A stretch of DNA of 64,000 nt from Zychaea mexicana (GCF_025766255.1 NW_026516705.1:62001-126000), one strand, 5' to 3'; counted from the first letter of the stretch, positions 23,910 to 36,968 are shown. The notes: generated by a model not told the origin, from the sequence alone. Numbers and translations: made by a program.

Positions 23910-24960
23910 TGTGTATGTGTATTATGGTAGTTAGTGTTATAGTCAAAGGATATTTATGCTATTAATACATTAAATCAGAAAAAGAACTGAAAGCGGGAAG
24001 AGAAATGGATATGCAGTGTTTTGTAACTTTTCCAAGCTTGGCAATGAGATTGTTGACAAGGTCTTGTGTCTTTTGATTGATCCAGTATGAACTGATACAA
24101 GGGTTAGTACTTTGTACTTTTATATGCACCTCCGCAGGTGAAATATAGGTGAAGCTAACCTAGTGGCAGTCAATAAATGTTATGCAAGTCATGTGCAGCC
24201 CTTGCATGAACATCAAGTTGGTTCAAGGCTCAATCCTTTTTGCTTTTTGACCAAAGTCATAATGTTTGGGTTCATCATCTTCGCTATGGCCAGCAGTAGC
24301 TAAAATGAGACTTTTCCCTTTAAGCATGTAGAATATAAGTTACTGAAGCTTGGCAAAAGTTTAGCCCCGCACTACTAGTATATGCATATTGCTGCTTTTT
24401 ATTGATCATTGCTAGCCATCACAACAGGTATCATGCGATCGTTTCGTCTCCTTCATACACACATGTAGCGTCCATTATTGAAGGCAGCTAAATCTTCTGC
24501 CAACAAATTAGAGAAGTGCGATATAATAGAGTTTAGCAGAGTTATATGATTATATTAAACTCCTTGTTATGCCTGCGTTTCACGATGATTACCTCAGCTT
24601 TGCTTTGAGACGAGCAGAAGCCCCTTCGGTAAAGTAGTGAAACAGCCTTCCTGTGCACAATAGGGTAAACTTTTTCACATTATAGTGATACGATACTCAG
24701 GCACGTATGTGCACAATAACAGATAACACTGGATGATGAGTTCCTATTCCTTGGTTTATATACCTTCATTGAGTTATCAAAGTTGAGGGCTCTTCATAAC
24801 ATGGTTGGTACATAATAACTACTAAGTATCCATGTATAGAATGCAGGTGGCCTAAAGCGTCACCAAATCAACGTTAAGAAGTCCGCATAAGTTGGAAGCA
24901 AGGTGTGCTTTTTTTTCGTTTTATAACGTGCTTGCTCTTCTTCTTTTGCGTTCATGTTTC
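23910..24960. promoter_or_regulatory. divergent intergenic region
   Basis: One kilobase lies between two divergently transcribed genes (the membrane protein on the minus strand and NPR3 on the plus strand). It has no coding potential that I can support and presumably holds both promoters. Confidence 0.4.
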
Positions 24961-27277
24961 ATGAATTCGCTGTTGGCGATTCTACTGGTGGTGAATTCCA
25001 CCCGAGGCCACCACTTTATGTTCAGTTATCCGCCTAATCCTGAACGACCCGAATCTTATCACGAAGACGTTACCTCAACCTTATACGCCAAAAGCAAGAT
25101 TAAGAAGAATAAACACGCCGAAACGTCCGTGCCACCTTCTGATCGGCTTCCACCCAATGCATCGCATTCATCACTACGTAAATCAACCGACGATTCATTC
25201 GTTAATTCAGAACAACAATCACAGCAGAAACAAAACCAGCAACAACAACAACAACAGCAGAAACGGGAAGCAGAAGATAGGTTTGCTGGTCGCGACAGTA
25301 TATTTGATATTGGGGTATCATTTCTCGCTGATGCGCTCGCGCCGCGCCTCGAGCTATGTGATCGCAAGTTCCAGCTCAGTATTGACGATCTTACATTTGT
25401 CGGCCATCCAGTCAGCTTAGCATCTAGTCAAGAAGACGATGACGAAGGAGAAGAAGACGAAGATAGTGGCGTTGACAATGAGGAAGCAACAACTCCTACG
25501 GATAATAATGCCAGTAGCGGCGATGGTATTGGTAGTACTGGCAGTGGTAATGAAAAAAACCACACAACTGGTGGCAATAATGATACCAGCAGCAGTCGTA
25601 GCGACAGCAGCGACGATACAGTCAGTAACGACACTACAACAAACATCAAGTCAAAAGAAAAGCAACAAGATGATGACAAGAACGGCAAAAAGGATAGCAA
25701 CAGCAGCAGTAGCAGAAGTGGAGGTACAACCCACATGACGCTCTTCCATGTCGTGTTTGTCATGTCTCCCCCTGATCTGGAATTGAACGCACGCACGGAT
25801 ATGATCTATACGCATGTCGTGCGACGCTATGCCGCAGCGTTGCAATACGAGCAGCTTCGGTGCGGGTATATTCAGGACGAGTTTGAAAAGATCTTGGCGA
25901 TAAGAGATGATGCGATCAACAAGAGCACTCCATACGACGAAGTCATGAAGAATATTTTGCAAGAGTCGTCGTTGGCCCGAGATATCAAACAAATCTATGC
26001 AGCTATATCAACGGATAATATCGCTCACATCATCATTAATGACTTTATTGACCTGTCACTCCAGATACCTGTGTTTGGTGAGATGGTTCCTCCGTCAGAC
26101 GGTGGCATGGCATTGCCTTTGGCACGTACACAGGATTACTATTACGCTTCACTGATGGATATCTATGGCATGTCTGGCTACGAATACGACAATTATCCGA
26201 TTATTTGTCCGTACCATACCCTGTTACTGCTAGAAGACCCAGAGGAAGTGTTGAAAAACATGCCATTAGATGCAAGTCCTACTTTAGTTCAGCTCGTTCA
26301 GATACTGACGCCCACGCAAAGGTAAGGTGCATATTTCACATATGCCAAAGTCACTGTAATTATTTTGCCAAAAAGAAAAATAGGAAGGCAGAGTACTCAA
26401 CAATGTATGAACAGTCTACAGGAATTACATCTTTTGCTCGATTGCTCTCTCGCTCAGATATACCGTTTGGCTGCTCATTTAATCTACTGGAGAAAAGCCA
26501 AATTGATCCATACCATCCATGCTCGCAATATATATGTCATTTCCCCACAAGCTAAACTTGAAGAGTAAAGTATCATTCTATCCAGCTCTCTTTATTAATG
26601 CATATAAAGCAATATAACGATCACTAATGTCTTTCTTTTACTATTGTAGCCTTGAAAGTTTGAATACCGATTTTAAAATGCACATAGCAATCCCGAACCT
26701 CGACTTACCACGGTTGCTATCCCAACTATCTATTGCGAAACCGCTTCATATGATTGCACCCAAAGAATTTCGAAACCAGTATCTTGAAGCAATAACCTAC
26801 TTGGTTCGCAAAGATCTCGTTATCCAACTGCATATGTTTCTGGTTCTTATGGAACTGAGTACTGCAATTGATGACGATCAGGATGATAATTCTTTGAGTA
26901 GACGAAGCTCCAACAGTAATACAAATATGCCGCCCACTAATGCATCACCGCCAACGGATGCTGTCATATCATCCAGTCCGGGCCAAACGAGTATGCTTGA
27001 TTCACGCAATCGCTTTAAGCGTTTGATCCATGATAAAGTGCCTAAAGAAGTCGCTGAATTGTTTGAACGGTAAGAAACAATAACAATTATTATCTGCTTG
27101 AAAAGAAAAAAACATTTCTCATTTTATGCTGAATTAAAATATCACAGGTTAACTCCATTCATGGATGGCAAACATCATATTGAAGAAATTATGTATAGGG
27201 AAGGTGTTTCAAGAAGACAACTCAGTCTTGTCTTGAAGTATTATAGAGATAGCATTGTAGTCGTTTATCATTATTGA
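24961..27277 (+). CDS. NPR3: nitrogen permease regulator 3 (GATOR1/SEACIT subunit)
   Basis: Four exons (24961-26321, 26388-26564, 26650-27069, 27148-27277) give 695 residues. The N-terminal longin-like part begins MNSLLAILLVVNSTRGHHFM followed by FSYPP, the typical NPRL3 start. The conserved core resumes at TLFHVVFVMSPPDLEL and includes the long helical segment ending in IQIPVFGEM-like residues (LQIPVFGEM). The C-terminal helical domain includes LDCSLAQIYRLAAHLIYW and ITYLVRKDLVIQLHMFLVLM, and the last exon carries the winged-helix end (GKHHIEEIMYREGVSRRQL). With NPR2 and IML1 it forms the GAP complex that restrains TORC1 at the vacuole when amino acids are scarce. Two low-complexity blocks interrupt the longin domain: a Gln run near residue 85 and an acidic Ser/Asp/Asn/Thr block of about 100 residues (25430-25720). 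The acceptor of the first intron (ggaag at 26383-26387) is chosen because it keeps frame. It converges on the Num1-like gene, with 163 bp between the stops. Confidence 0.88.
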
Positions 27278-27440
27278 TTTAAATGAAATGAAATGCAAGT
27301 TAGTAGTATATATATTTTTAGATTTTCTGCACATAAAAATGAGATGGTGATGGAGTTGAGAGTGTGAATTGGGTAATAAAGATAAAATATTAAAACAAAA
27401 AAATTGAGACAGAAAAAGATAGAGGGAGAAAGAAAGAAAT

Positions 27441-30400
27441 TTATGAAGATAGTTGTGACCGTTTGGTAGTACTACGGAAATAATGAGGGTGATGTTGTTG
27501 TTGATGATGGTGATGGGGGTGGTCTTTCTCAAGTTTCGAGACATGGTGTTTTCCGTTGCAACACATTCTCACATCTTCCAACCCTTCGTCGTCGTCGTCG
27601 TCGTCATCCTGCTCGACTCGACTGCGACTTGATACGCTTCTTCCGCTTCCGGCTATTGAACTGATGGAACGTACCGGTCGTAGCCGTTGGAAACTTGGCT
27701 TTTTAAGAATAGATACAGCACTGGTGGAGACGGATTCAGTGATATCACGTCGGTCAATGCTTTTCTTGGGTGTGCCATCTACATTGGCGCGTGCCAAAAG
27801 ATACGACAAGGACTATCATAATTATGGTTAGTTAAAAAACAAAACAAATGCTTATATTAAGATTGCATCATAAAAGTTACCTCATACCACACGCCATGTT
27901 TTGACGCATCTGGCGCGGTAATCTTGAGTTGTCTTCCTGGTGTTTGGATCATTAGGCTTACTTGTGGTAAGCCCGTGGGATTGGGAGTATAATCGGGTAT
28001 GGCAGAGACATCCTCAATGAATGCTATGACAACAACAAATAGATTTTATGTCAAGATATTTGCTTTTATATGAGGTCATTTCATTGTAGATTTTGTTTAA
28101 AACTTACCACTCTTTGCTTTTGATTCTCGTCCATCAACACCAGGAGCAGAGGCACTCCAGTAGAGTGTGCGAGTGTAAGGATGAATCCAAAAGAATCGCT
28201 TATGACGACGTTCTGAAAGTCCGTTTCCAACAGCCTTGCGGGTATATTTCCACATCCAGTCACCAATCATGGTCTGTGTGATCAATGCAATGGCATTAGG
28301 ATCGGATATACCATTGGCAGTACGGGCCGCTGCTTCCAGTTGTGACGAGGTGACAGAGGGTCGGCGATCAGTCGTTGTGTTGGATGTGGACACACTCGAA
28401 ATACTACCCGACTCCCGGCGTCGGCTAGTATAGGTCGTCGTGTGTGGATTGACATAGGCTGTGCCATACTCTTCATGATTTTCAGGTGCTATCCTGCTCG
28501 ATACTGAAACCGATCGTGCAGCTGCCTTGGATAACAATGTGGACGGTGGTGGGCTGCTAGGTCGTGCCGGTGGTTGGTCTTCCTCTGTTCCTAGTACTCC
28601 TTGAGCGTCATTAGCTGCGAGTGCTAAACTATCGCCATCATTGGAACGTTGTTGTTGTTGTTGCTGCTGATCATGTTTCTCTTGTTTCCGATAGGCATTG
28701 AGTGCGGCTTGCACGGCACGCTCTACCATAGCATCCGCTTCGGATTGTGTTAACGTCTTTGGTTCTTCGCCTTCGTTTACTTGTGTAACAGCGCTTTGTG
28801 GTGTTAATAATGCTCCATTGGCCATCCATTGTGGTGCGCGACGGTTGTCACCATACTGCTTGACCTCGGAACTATCCGTGTTGGTGTAACTGCCTTCAAC
28901 ACCCTTTGCATGAAGACTGGGTGCCTGTGACATGTGATTAGAAGCATGTTGTTCCAGGTTGGTAGCGGTGGCGGTAGTGGTGTTATCCTTTGGCATGTTG
29001 CCAGCAGCATGGGTCATCTCGTTAGGGTGTACGTCGGATGATTTGCTTCCGGTGCTAGCAGCAGTAGCTTCAATAGATTCATGATGCAGTTGTGATGAAC
29101 GAGCTGAATTTACAGATGTTTCTCCAAGTGACAAAGGTGTATGGATTGTTTCGTTCGATTGTGATGCTGTTTGGGATGATGGCTGTACGCTAGCTGCCAC
29201 TTGAGCTGTTGTTGCCACTGCTGCTGATGCTGGTGTTGGTACTGCTGATACCGGATGAATCGGTTCACTCGGTTGAATTGCTGATTTTGGGGAATATCTA
29301 TTTTCTTGAATCGATCGATCGAGAACCGTGCCAGTCTGAGGCGCTTCAGTTGCATTGGCAGCAGTAGCAATAGTTCCGTTCTCTGTAGCACTATTTGGCG
29401 GTATGCTGTCGAAACCACTCAGAGAGCCTTCAACTTGAGAAGACGACGGTGCATTATCAAAAGCATGTGTAGCTTCCAGCGCTAAAGCATTCGCTGCAGG
29501 TGACACTTGATGGGATACAGAATTTCGAGATTCAATGCTTTCCCTTGATTGGAACTCTTGTTTTGACGATGATGGATTAGCTGCGCTCGTATTCACAAGA
29601 CCGATAGTAGCAGCAACATCGGTATCTACAGCTTCGGTAGTCGATGAAATTGATCCGTGCTGAGGTACGTCGGTGGTGCTTATACTGCTACTGGTTGTTG
29701 TCACCTGGCTCACATCCTTGTTATCTACTGCATCAGTAGTGTGTTCCTTGACCAAAGGTGTTGGCATGGTCTGTGCGCTACCGACTTCAAGATCTTGGGT
29801 GGCAAGAGCATGATGTTCTGTCTCGGGTGATACTCCAGCCATGGCAGCAGCAGTGGTAGCAACACCAGCAGCAACACCAGCAACAGCGGTTGTAGAAGTA
29901 GTCCAAACTGCTGAATCGGAGCCAGGAACCATGGTAACAGGATTGGTCTGCGTAGAAACAGTATCTGTTGCCTTGGCAACAGCTTGCGGTTGTTGCTGGA
30001 TTATATCAGCCGTAACTCCAGCGTCCACAGGGACAGACATTGGCTCGCTCTGTACTTGTTGGGTTTGTTGCTGTACAGGCGTAGCGCTGATACTGGGCAT
30101 ATCGACCGTTTGCAAGTCAGGCGGTGCAATGGTAATGGTAGTGGTGGTTGTGGTTGGATCTGTTTCGACAACGCTTGTTGCGGTTGTGTCTGGTGTCTCA
30201 GTCTGAATTTGTCTGTTGCTAATTTCCATTTCTGTCTGTGTTCCCACATCAACAGTGACAGTGCTAGAACGTGGTGGTACAGACGACGAAGATGACAGGG
30301 CCATGGACAGTTGATCGCCAAGCGACATTTCTTTTGGTTTTGCGGCCCCAAGTTCCGATGACAGTGACGTGAACCCGGTCGCAGGCGCAGCATCATTTAC

Positions 30401-32159
30401 CACACGATCCATTTCATCCTCGTCAGAAAAAGGGTTTGATTCATCAAAGGAATCAACGACTTCTTCTTCCTCCTCTTCATGCCCGTCTTCCGCTACACCT
30501 TTTGGTGTCCGACTGCCCACGCGCTTGCGTCTTGTGCTACCTTTTCTCCGTTTGCTTGTGCTGCTGCTACCGTTGGCCTTGTGTGACCGTTTTGCGTCGC
30601 TTGTACTGCGTGCATCCTCCCACATGCGAGGCTCATTCTGCAGCTGTTCGATCGTCTCTTGCGATTCTGCCAAGAGTTTCTTCAGTTCAAACTTTTCGGT
30701 CTTTTCGCGATGCATATTACTGCGCAAGTTGGAAACCATGCGATGTGCATGTGCGAGTGATGTTTTGAGCGTTTCTACCTCCATTGCTTGGTTGCGCGTT
30801 GGTGTTTCTTTGGGCGAGCCAGGAGGTGATGTCTTGGGACTTTGCGCTTCACGATCCGTACCTGATGCATCGCCTGAAGATGCTGCATCTGCACTGTCTG
30901 CCTTATTCTTCATCAAAGCGTGCATATCGGAATGGCTGCGTTTGGCGATTCGTGTCTGCGCCTTGGCGATAGCAAGCTCGGATGTCAATGCATCGATCTG
31001 CTTCTTTTGATCCAATTTTTCACGCTGTAAACCGGCTGCATGGCGGCGAATCGAAGACATATCTTGCTCATGCCGTTGCTTCATATTCTCGACCACCGAC
31101 TGCAGCTTTTCCTCACTCGCGCGAAGCTTTTCGATTTCTGTTCGAAGATCGTTCATTTGCTTGACCAATCGATTTTGCTCGGTGTTGGACTTTTGTAATG
31201 TTTGTTGCATTTCGGTCACACTGATCGTGAGCTCTTGCTTTGCTAACTCCAAATTCCACGTGTCTTCCTTGAGTCGTTCTTTGAATCCGCACATAAATTT
31301 AGTAAATCACATATCCCTTTGCTTAATTTTTTGGAGCTCCCTTTTCATTACCTTCAACCTCTTCCCGTTGTCGCAACTGTTTAGCCATGGCTTCTGCAGC
31401 ACGTTCCAAGTCAGCCTTTTGGATTTCGAGCTGATTCAACTGCTCGTCCTTTTCTTGCAGTAGCGCCTGCATCTTCCGCACTTCCAACAATAATCCCTGA
31501 CCAATTTCGGTTGCAAATTCGATATCCGTGTTTCGACGATCAGCATTGGGGACCTTAGAACGCCGTTTAGTAGGCGTCGAGCCGGATGGTGGTGGAGGAA
31601 GGGGTAGTAATGACGAGGAATCAAGGCCTGAACTTGATGGACTGGGTATCGGATGGCTACTGAGCAGCTATAGGAGCAAGATAGAAAAAAGAGCCGGGTT
31701 AAGGGGCTGTTTCTTTTAAGGCACCACATGTAAGATGTAAAACATCTGTTTTTATTGTATAATTCAATCGAAAGACCCACTTACCCGAGGTGATCGGTAA
31801 CTCGACACGTCGCGTTCCAAGCTACGTAATTTGTCGAGCGTTGCCGGAGTCATGTCATCCATCCCCGTATTGGATGCCAAGACTTGTCGACGTAGTGGAG
31901 GTTTTTGTTGCTGTTGTTGTAGTTGATGATGATCCATTTCCTTAAGCCTCTCTTTGAGTTGACTGATTTGTCTGATCAACACGTTTTTTCCTATCCCACT
32001 ATTGGACTCTTGTAATAGCTTTTCGTTTTCGGCTATCTGCTGCTCCAGCTGCTGCCGAGTCGAGTTTGTTGAGGTCGAAGTAGATGGTGTTGGAAGTACA
32101 AGGGATGAATTGCTGCTTGATGCTGGAGTTGATAACGACGGTTTTGGGATCGGTGTCAT
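27441..32159 (-). CDS. Num1/ApsA/Mcp5-like cortical anchor with C-terminal PH domain
   Basis: Five exons on the minus strand (32159-31785, 31667-31352, 31278-28108, 28023-27881, 27812-27441) give 1458 residues. The N-terminal third holds coiled coils, including the conserved block NADRRNTDIEFATEIGQGLL and helices such as LQALLQEKDEQLNQLEIQKA. The middle 700 residues are Ser/Thr/Val/Gln-rich and probably disordered. The C-terminal PH domain of the Mcp5/Num1 class starts at ALITQTMIGDWMWKYTRK and continues with RHKRFFWIHPYTRTLYWS and, across two introns, VWYESLSYLLARA. The tail is basic and then Asp- and His-rich. Proteins of this family sit at the plasma membrane through PH binding of phosphoinositides and use the coiled coil to capture dynein and mitochondria, so positioning nuclei. 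The partner dynein light intermediate chain is encoded about 21 kb away. It is transcribed divergently from the aldo-keto reductase. Confidence 0.88.
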
Positions 32160-32719
32160 CAAATATGAGAGAAAAGCCAGATGGTGTGAATGAGCGTGGA
32201 ATTATTTGTAAAATATAAAAAAATAAATAAAGTTATAGTATAGTGGAGGGAGTAAGAATAAAGGAATGTATGTGGTGTGCACGACTGGACTTGTCAAAAA
32301 ACGTTCGTCCTACTATTAAGCTGCTGGGTAAAAAAAAAGCAAAAAAGGGAGCAAAAGAGAAAGGGGGGAAAAGAAACGAAGAAAGCAACGGTCTTCTTTT
32401 TGCTGCAGAGTATATGTTTATAAAGTGCTGTACGTGAGTGATTGTCGAGAGATTGTGCGTGTGCGTGTATGTGTGGGTTTTAAAGGAAAGTACTAAGTGA
32501 ATGTGATAAGTAAGAGAGAGAGAGAGAAAAAGCGAATACTGACTCTCTCTCTCTCTCTCTCTCTCTCTTCAAATGGCGTCGCCATGGAAACATGAGGTTT
32601 TCAAGAGGTTCGTGTAACATGACCACAATATATGACTGCAAACGCCGGATTGTCTTTTCCCTCTCTCACTCTCACTCTCTCTCACTCCTACCCTAAACCC
32701 CCCCCCACCCCACGAGAAT
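32160..32719. promoter_or_regulatory. divergent promoter region with AG/CT inverted microsatellite
   Basis: This 560 bp interval separates the divergent Num1-like and aldo-keto reductase starts. It carries an AG run (32511-32527), a 15 bp spacer and a CT run (32543-32569). These are mutually complementary and could fold into a hairpin. A second CT-rich tract and a C run (32697-32710) lie just before the reductase ATG. Confidence 0.6.
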
Positions 32720-34461
32720 ATGTCGTCTGGACGTGCCTTTAAACTGTAAGTGTGTGGACTTTGCATTTCACTTTTATTGTATTCGACACATCTCCTTTTA
32801 ACCCTTTTGCTTCCCCTTCTATTCTGCGTGCATATCTTGCATCGTCCACCCGGCAAACAATTTTTACGATGGACGGGCAATAGAAACAACAATACGATTA
32901 TTCCTGCCGTGGTATGTATCGTTGACAGCATACATACAAGATTATAATCAGCTTACAATGCAATTTTATAATAGGGCCTTGGAACGTGGCAATCCAAACC
33001 CAACGAAGTCTATGATGCCGTACGGACGGCATTGAAAGCAGGGTAATCCTGATGGAGACCTCTTGTTTCTTTAGCGCATAGCACACATGCTGTTGTCACC
33101 ATGCCATGACCACCCTGCTTCTTACTAATGACATGATGTAAACTCCTCTCAGATATCGCCATATCGACACAGCCTACGTTTGTATGTTTTAAAAGGAACA
33201 CCCACGCTTAATATTTATTACTGATCGTACGTTTTAGACCGAAATGAAAAGGAGGTCGGACAGGCTATCAAAGACAGTGGCATTCCACGAGAGGAGCTCT
33301 TCATCACCACCAAGCTGTAAAATATAACACTTTCATATAAAGCGAGTAACAACAACAGCACACATTTAATACATATTTCGTAGCTGGAACACAAGCCATC
33401 GTCCCGATACGGTGCAGGCCGCTCTTGAACGATCGCTTGCTAATCTTCAACTCGAGTACTTGGATCTCTACTTGATGCACTGGCCCATCGCTTTCCAGCC
33501 ATCTCCTAGCAACTTCCCGCGCGATGCTGACAAGAATATTTTGCTCGACTCGACTGATTTTACCGAGACGTATGCTGTACGTTGTACCTGGTTCCCTTCT
33601 TTTCATATATAGCGTGTACGTGTGGTTGAGTTTGAATTGTCTAAAATGTAATGCTAATCACGTAATCCACAATTCATATTTCCCTTTTGTCTTTGCATAA
33701 ATGTAGGCCATGGAAAAGCTTGTTGGTTCTCGCGTGCGTGCAATTGGTGTCAGTAACTTTAGTATTGCTAACCTCGAGAAATTGGTTCAAACTGCAAAGA
33801 TTATGCCTGCTGTTCTTCAGGTAATCTCCATTCATTGTTGTAGTTACGAATATGATCCTATAATGTATGCGGAGAAGAAAAGCAGAAGAACCTGACAAAA
33901 GAACTATAAATTAATAGGTTGAGTTGCATCCCTATTTTCCCCAATGGGGTCTCCTTGCCTTCTGCGAGAAGCATAACATTCATGGTAAGCGATCTTCTCC
34001 TTCTTCTCCATTTATAGCAGATAGCAACGCGCGCTAATAACTATGATGATGAACCTCCTACGATATAATTATACATTAGTCACTGCTTACTCGCCGCTCG
34101 GAAGCACCTCCTCGCCTGTGATGGAAGAGCAGATTGTTGTAAGTACAGTAATGTTTTCAGCACCATTTACATTTACGCGTTAAACTCTTCTCACGTATGA
34201 CATCGTCATCTGCAGACCGATATTGCTAAAAAGCACAATGTCTCCCCTGCCCAAGTATTGCTCGCCTGGGGTGTCCAGCGCAATTGCTCTGTCATTCCGA
34301 AATCAGTCACGCCTTCTCGTATTGTTTCAAACTTCCAGGATGCGATCCTTACCAAAGACGATGTTGACCGCTTGAACACTTTGGCAAAGTCTGAACGCGC
34401 CAAACGCTTGTTGGATCCCTCACCTATTTGGGGTGTAGATATTTTCTCTTCCAAGCTATAG
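32720..34461 (+). CDS. aldo-keto reductase
   Basis: Ten short exons (32720-32745, 32884-32911, 32975-33042, 33153-33181, 33238-33316, 33384-33576, 33707-33820, 33918-33984, 34080-34138, 34216-34461) give 302 residues, a normal length for the AKR superfamily. The (beta/alpha)8-barrel motifs are all present: [24 protein letters not shown] with the catalytic Asp and Tyr, ELFITTKLW with the catalytic Lys, and LDLYLMHWP with the catalytic His. The AKR signature [17 protein letters not shown] and the cofactor-binding [16 protein letters not shown] follow. The latter, with Lys-Ser and Arg, suggests NADPH preference. It is a cytosolic reductase of aldehydes or sugars, close in layout to fungal xylose/glycerol-type reductases, but the substrate cannot be read from sequence. 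Exon 1 is only 26 bp and exon 2 only 28 bp. They were placed from frame and from the conserved [14 protein letters not shown] join. Confidence 0.92.
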
Positions 34462-35335
34462 ATGCGCAAAGGACTGTTAGAGAGTACCGGAATCAAATGG
34501 ATGGACCGAGCATATCTTTCTTAGCTATGTATTCGCTTAATGTGTAGTGTAATAAATATCTAATAGCTTCAAACATATGTTTCACGTTTGTTTCTCGGAC
34601 AGTAAAATGATGACAAGAAGCATAAATTCGAGCTTGATCCGCTTACTGTGCTCATCAGGCTGTCACCCCGTCACTCAAATATACAGCTGATCAAGAGCTT
34701 CTGGTCTTTTCGCATCACGATATCGCTGATGTGTTTTTACACAGCCGTATAAACATTTTTACATCACAGCTGAAAGAAAGAAAATTTATTTTCTTCTCTA
34801 CAAGCAGGTCATCTAAAACGGTAATAACCTTGCTTGCTGTTCCTGAATATATTATCCCTGACTGTTTCATGTGCACGCATGCACCAAGTTGGATTTTAGA
34901 CATCACTATGGGTTGCTTCCTCGGTTCCCTTCCCATATAGATGATGCCTCTTACCGTTATATTCTTTGCAAATGGTATATCTGTCACAGCCATGTGAAGA
35001 TTCAGATACCCACAGTCGATAGTGTATGAGAGCGGCATCAAATTGCTATACTCTGACGATGAATTGCAATCATTTGTTCAATATGCTACAAAACCCAAGA
35101 TAGTGAATGGGCTGGCAAACGCACGCGAAATAAGATGGGTCACACAAATTAATGTGCTGGGTTATCAAAAGTGAATAAAATAAAGGGCCTCCTAAAAGTA
35201 GCCATTTTTTGTACGGCACAAAGGAAAGAGAAGCAATAACTCACTCCTTGCAATGTCTTTTCTGTATTAATCCTACACAGTCCTTTTCTTCATCGCCTTC
35301 AATAATCTACACATCCTTAAAAATATAAATGCAGA
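34462..35335. other. intergenic stretch
   Basis: The 870 bp between the reductase and the RGS gene has no supportable gene. Two facing open frames near 34715-35041 overlap each other on opposite strands and show no domain or codon pattern. A short CT-rich and A-rich leader precedes 35336. Confidence 0.4.
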
Positions 35336-36968
35336 ATGTCTGCTCTACGACCACCGCTCAACAATGAACAGTCTACAAAATCCACAATGTCGGCATATGC
35401 ACACATTCTCGACGATTTCCCTTCAGATGGAGGAGGGCCACCACAACGACAGTGGAGCATTCGGCAAGCTAACAGCCGACTTGATCAACATGGCTTGCAA
35501 TCTGCACTGGAAAGCGATCTTAACCTTCAATATCAAGGCAACAATGCCTTACAACAACAGCAAGAGGAAGAAAAAGCTGGTATACCCATGACAGTCTTAT
35601 CTTCACCCACCAGCCCACAACGCCAATCCAACAATCCCTATTTATCATCACCGCCCATGTCACCCACCAGCAGAAATCTAAAGCACAAGACATACGGTTT
35701 TGACGACCCATTTGCAGAAGCGCCCATGGAAGCGTGGCAAGAGATGAAGGATTATAATCTGAGGGCCAACGGCTTACCAACGCTGGATCAAATGATGCGT
35801 CTGCGGACACTGACGCCGCTCACGCAATCGAATTTCACAGCTTTTTTGCGCCGGCGTGGCGTGCACCAGAACTTTAACTTTCTGTTAGAGCTGGATACTC
35901 ACGATAAACTCTGGCATGCACATGTTCAAAGTCTACGACGACAGACGAGATCGAGTGCGGATCGGTTGTCGCGATTCCTAGAGAGCGCAGCCGAAAAGCC
36001 AGCAAATACCAAAGATACCATGATGATGATGTATGATCCAAACCACCATCACCACCACCAAGGCAGTAACTATGTGGAAACGCCCGACACCCAAGATCTA
36101 TTGCGACAGCAACAATATTTTCCATCCACCGAAGAAGATATTGGTCATAGCACAGCAACAGCAATGGGCAGCAACAACAATCATAGTACTACCACGTCGC
36201 CATACGCTTCACGCAGTCCTAATGGCAAATCACTCGGTCGCCACGATCTAGAACAGAATGCGACAAGAATATACCGTACTTTCTGCTCACGGCTTGATGC
36301 AGCACAGCCAATCCATCTACCCGACGATCATCGTGCTGTTTTGGATGAACTGATTGAAAAACACCATCGACCAGAACCCATCGTGTTCGAATCGGCACGC
36401 TCACATGTATTCGAGATCCTCAATGTGTTTTACTATCCGCAATTCGTCGATACGGTCTTGTATTCCAACTTGGCTCAAACCAGCGCGCGTATAGTATTTT
36501 TATTTGGACTGATCTTTCTGACGATTGGATTCGCGGTCGAGTTGAGCCTTATCTTTTTGGATCAAGGCACAATGGGAACGCGTTGGTGGGCCATCTTGCC
36601 CTTCTTTTTTGGCTGGACTAACTTGCTTGCTGGAATCACGGATTTTGCATGGTGGTTAGCTTTCACAGGCAAAAGGTAAGCAGATTTAGTGAGAGCTAAG
36701 GGCACTCTGACAACAGGGCCGGAGGGAGAGAGAGTAAGAGGCAATTAACTAATAACTCTATGATATCTTATTATACCATGGCTCTTCACTGTATCACTTT
36801 AAATAAAGTGAAATAAACTTCTTTGCATTTGAGCCAATACAGGACAAGACGGTGCTTCGAATCCATCGCAAGCGGGCAATTATCTGGTTAGCGGCCACAA
36901 TTGTTCTTGCTATCCTTTCATCCATCATTTTCGTGTTTATCCCTGGAACAAGATTGCGCTCGGCGTAA
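35336..36968 (+). CDS. RGS-domain membrane protein, Rax1-like
   Basis: Two exons (35336-36675 and 36809-36968) give 499 residues. The N-terminal 130 residues are low complexity. An RGS-like region starts at LPTLDQMMRLRTLTPLTQSN and continues FTAFLRRRGVHQNFNFLLEL. It is interrupted by a His/Ser/Gln-rich insertion (residues about 215-300) and resumes with ATRIYRTFCSRLDA and ESARSHVFEILNVFYYPQFV. Three membrane helices follow: IVFLFGLIFLTIGFAVELSL, WAILPFFFGWTNLLAGITDF and, in exon 2, AIIWLAATIVLAILSSIIFV. An RGS fold followed by C-terminal helices is the architecture of fungal Rax1, which marks polarity sites; G-protein GAP activity is possible but not shown. The splice acceptor is an AAG (36806-36808), chosen because the later CAG at 36842 would throw the third helix out of frame. 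Confidence 0.72.

Noticed and set aside
29841..31010. Plus-strand frames of 100-213 residues
   Set aside because: These are antisense shadows of the large third exon of the Num1-like gene.
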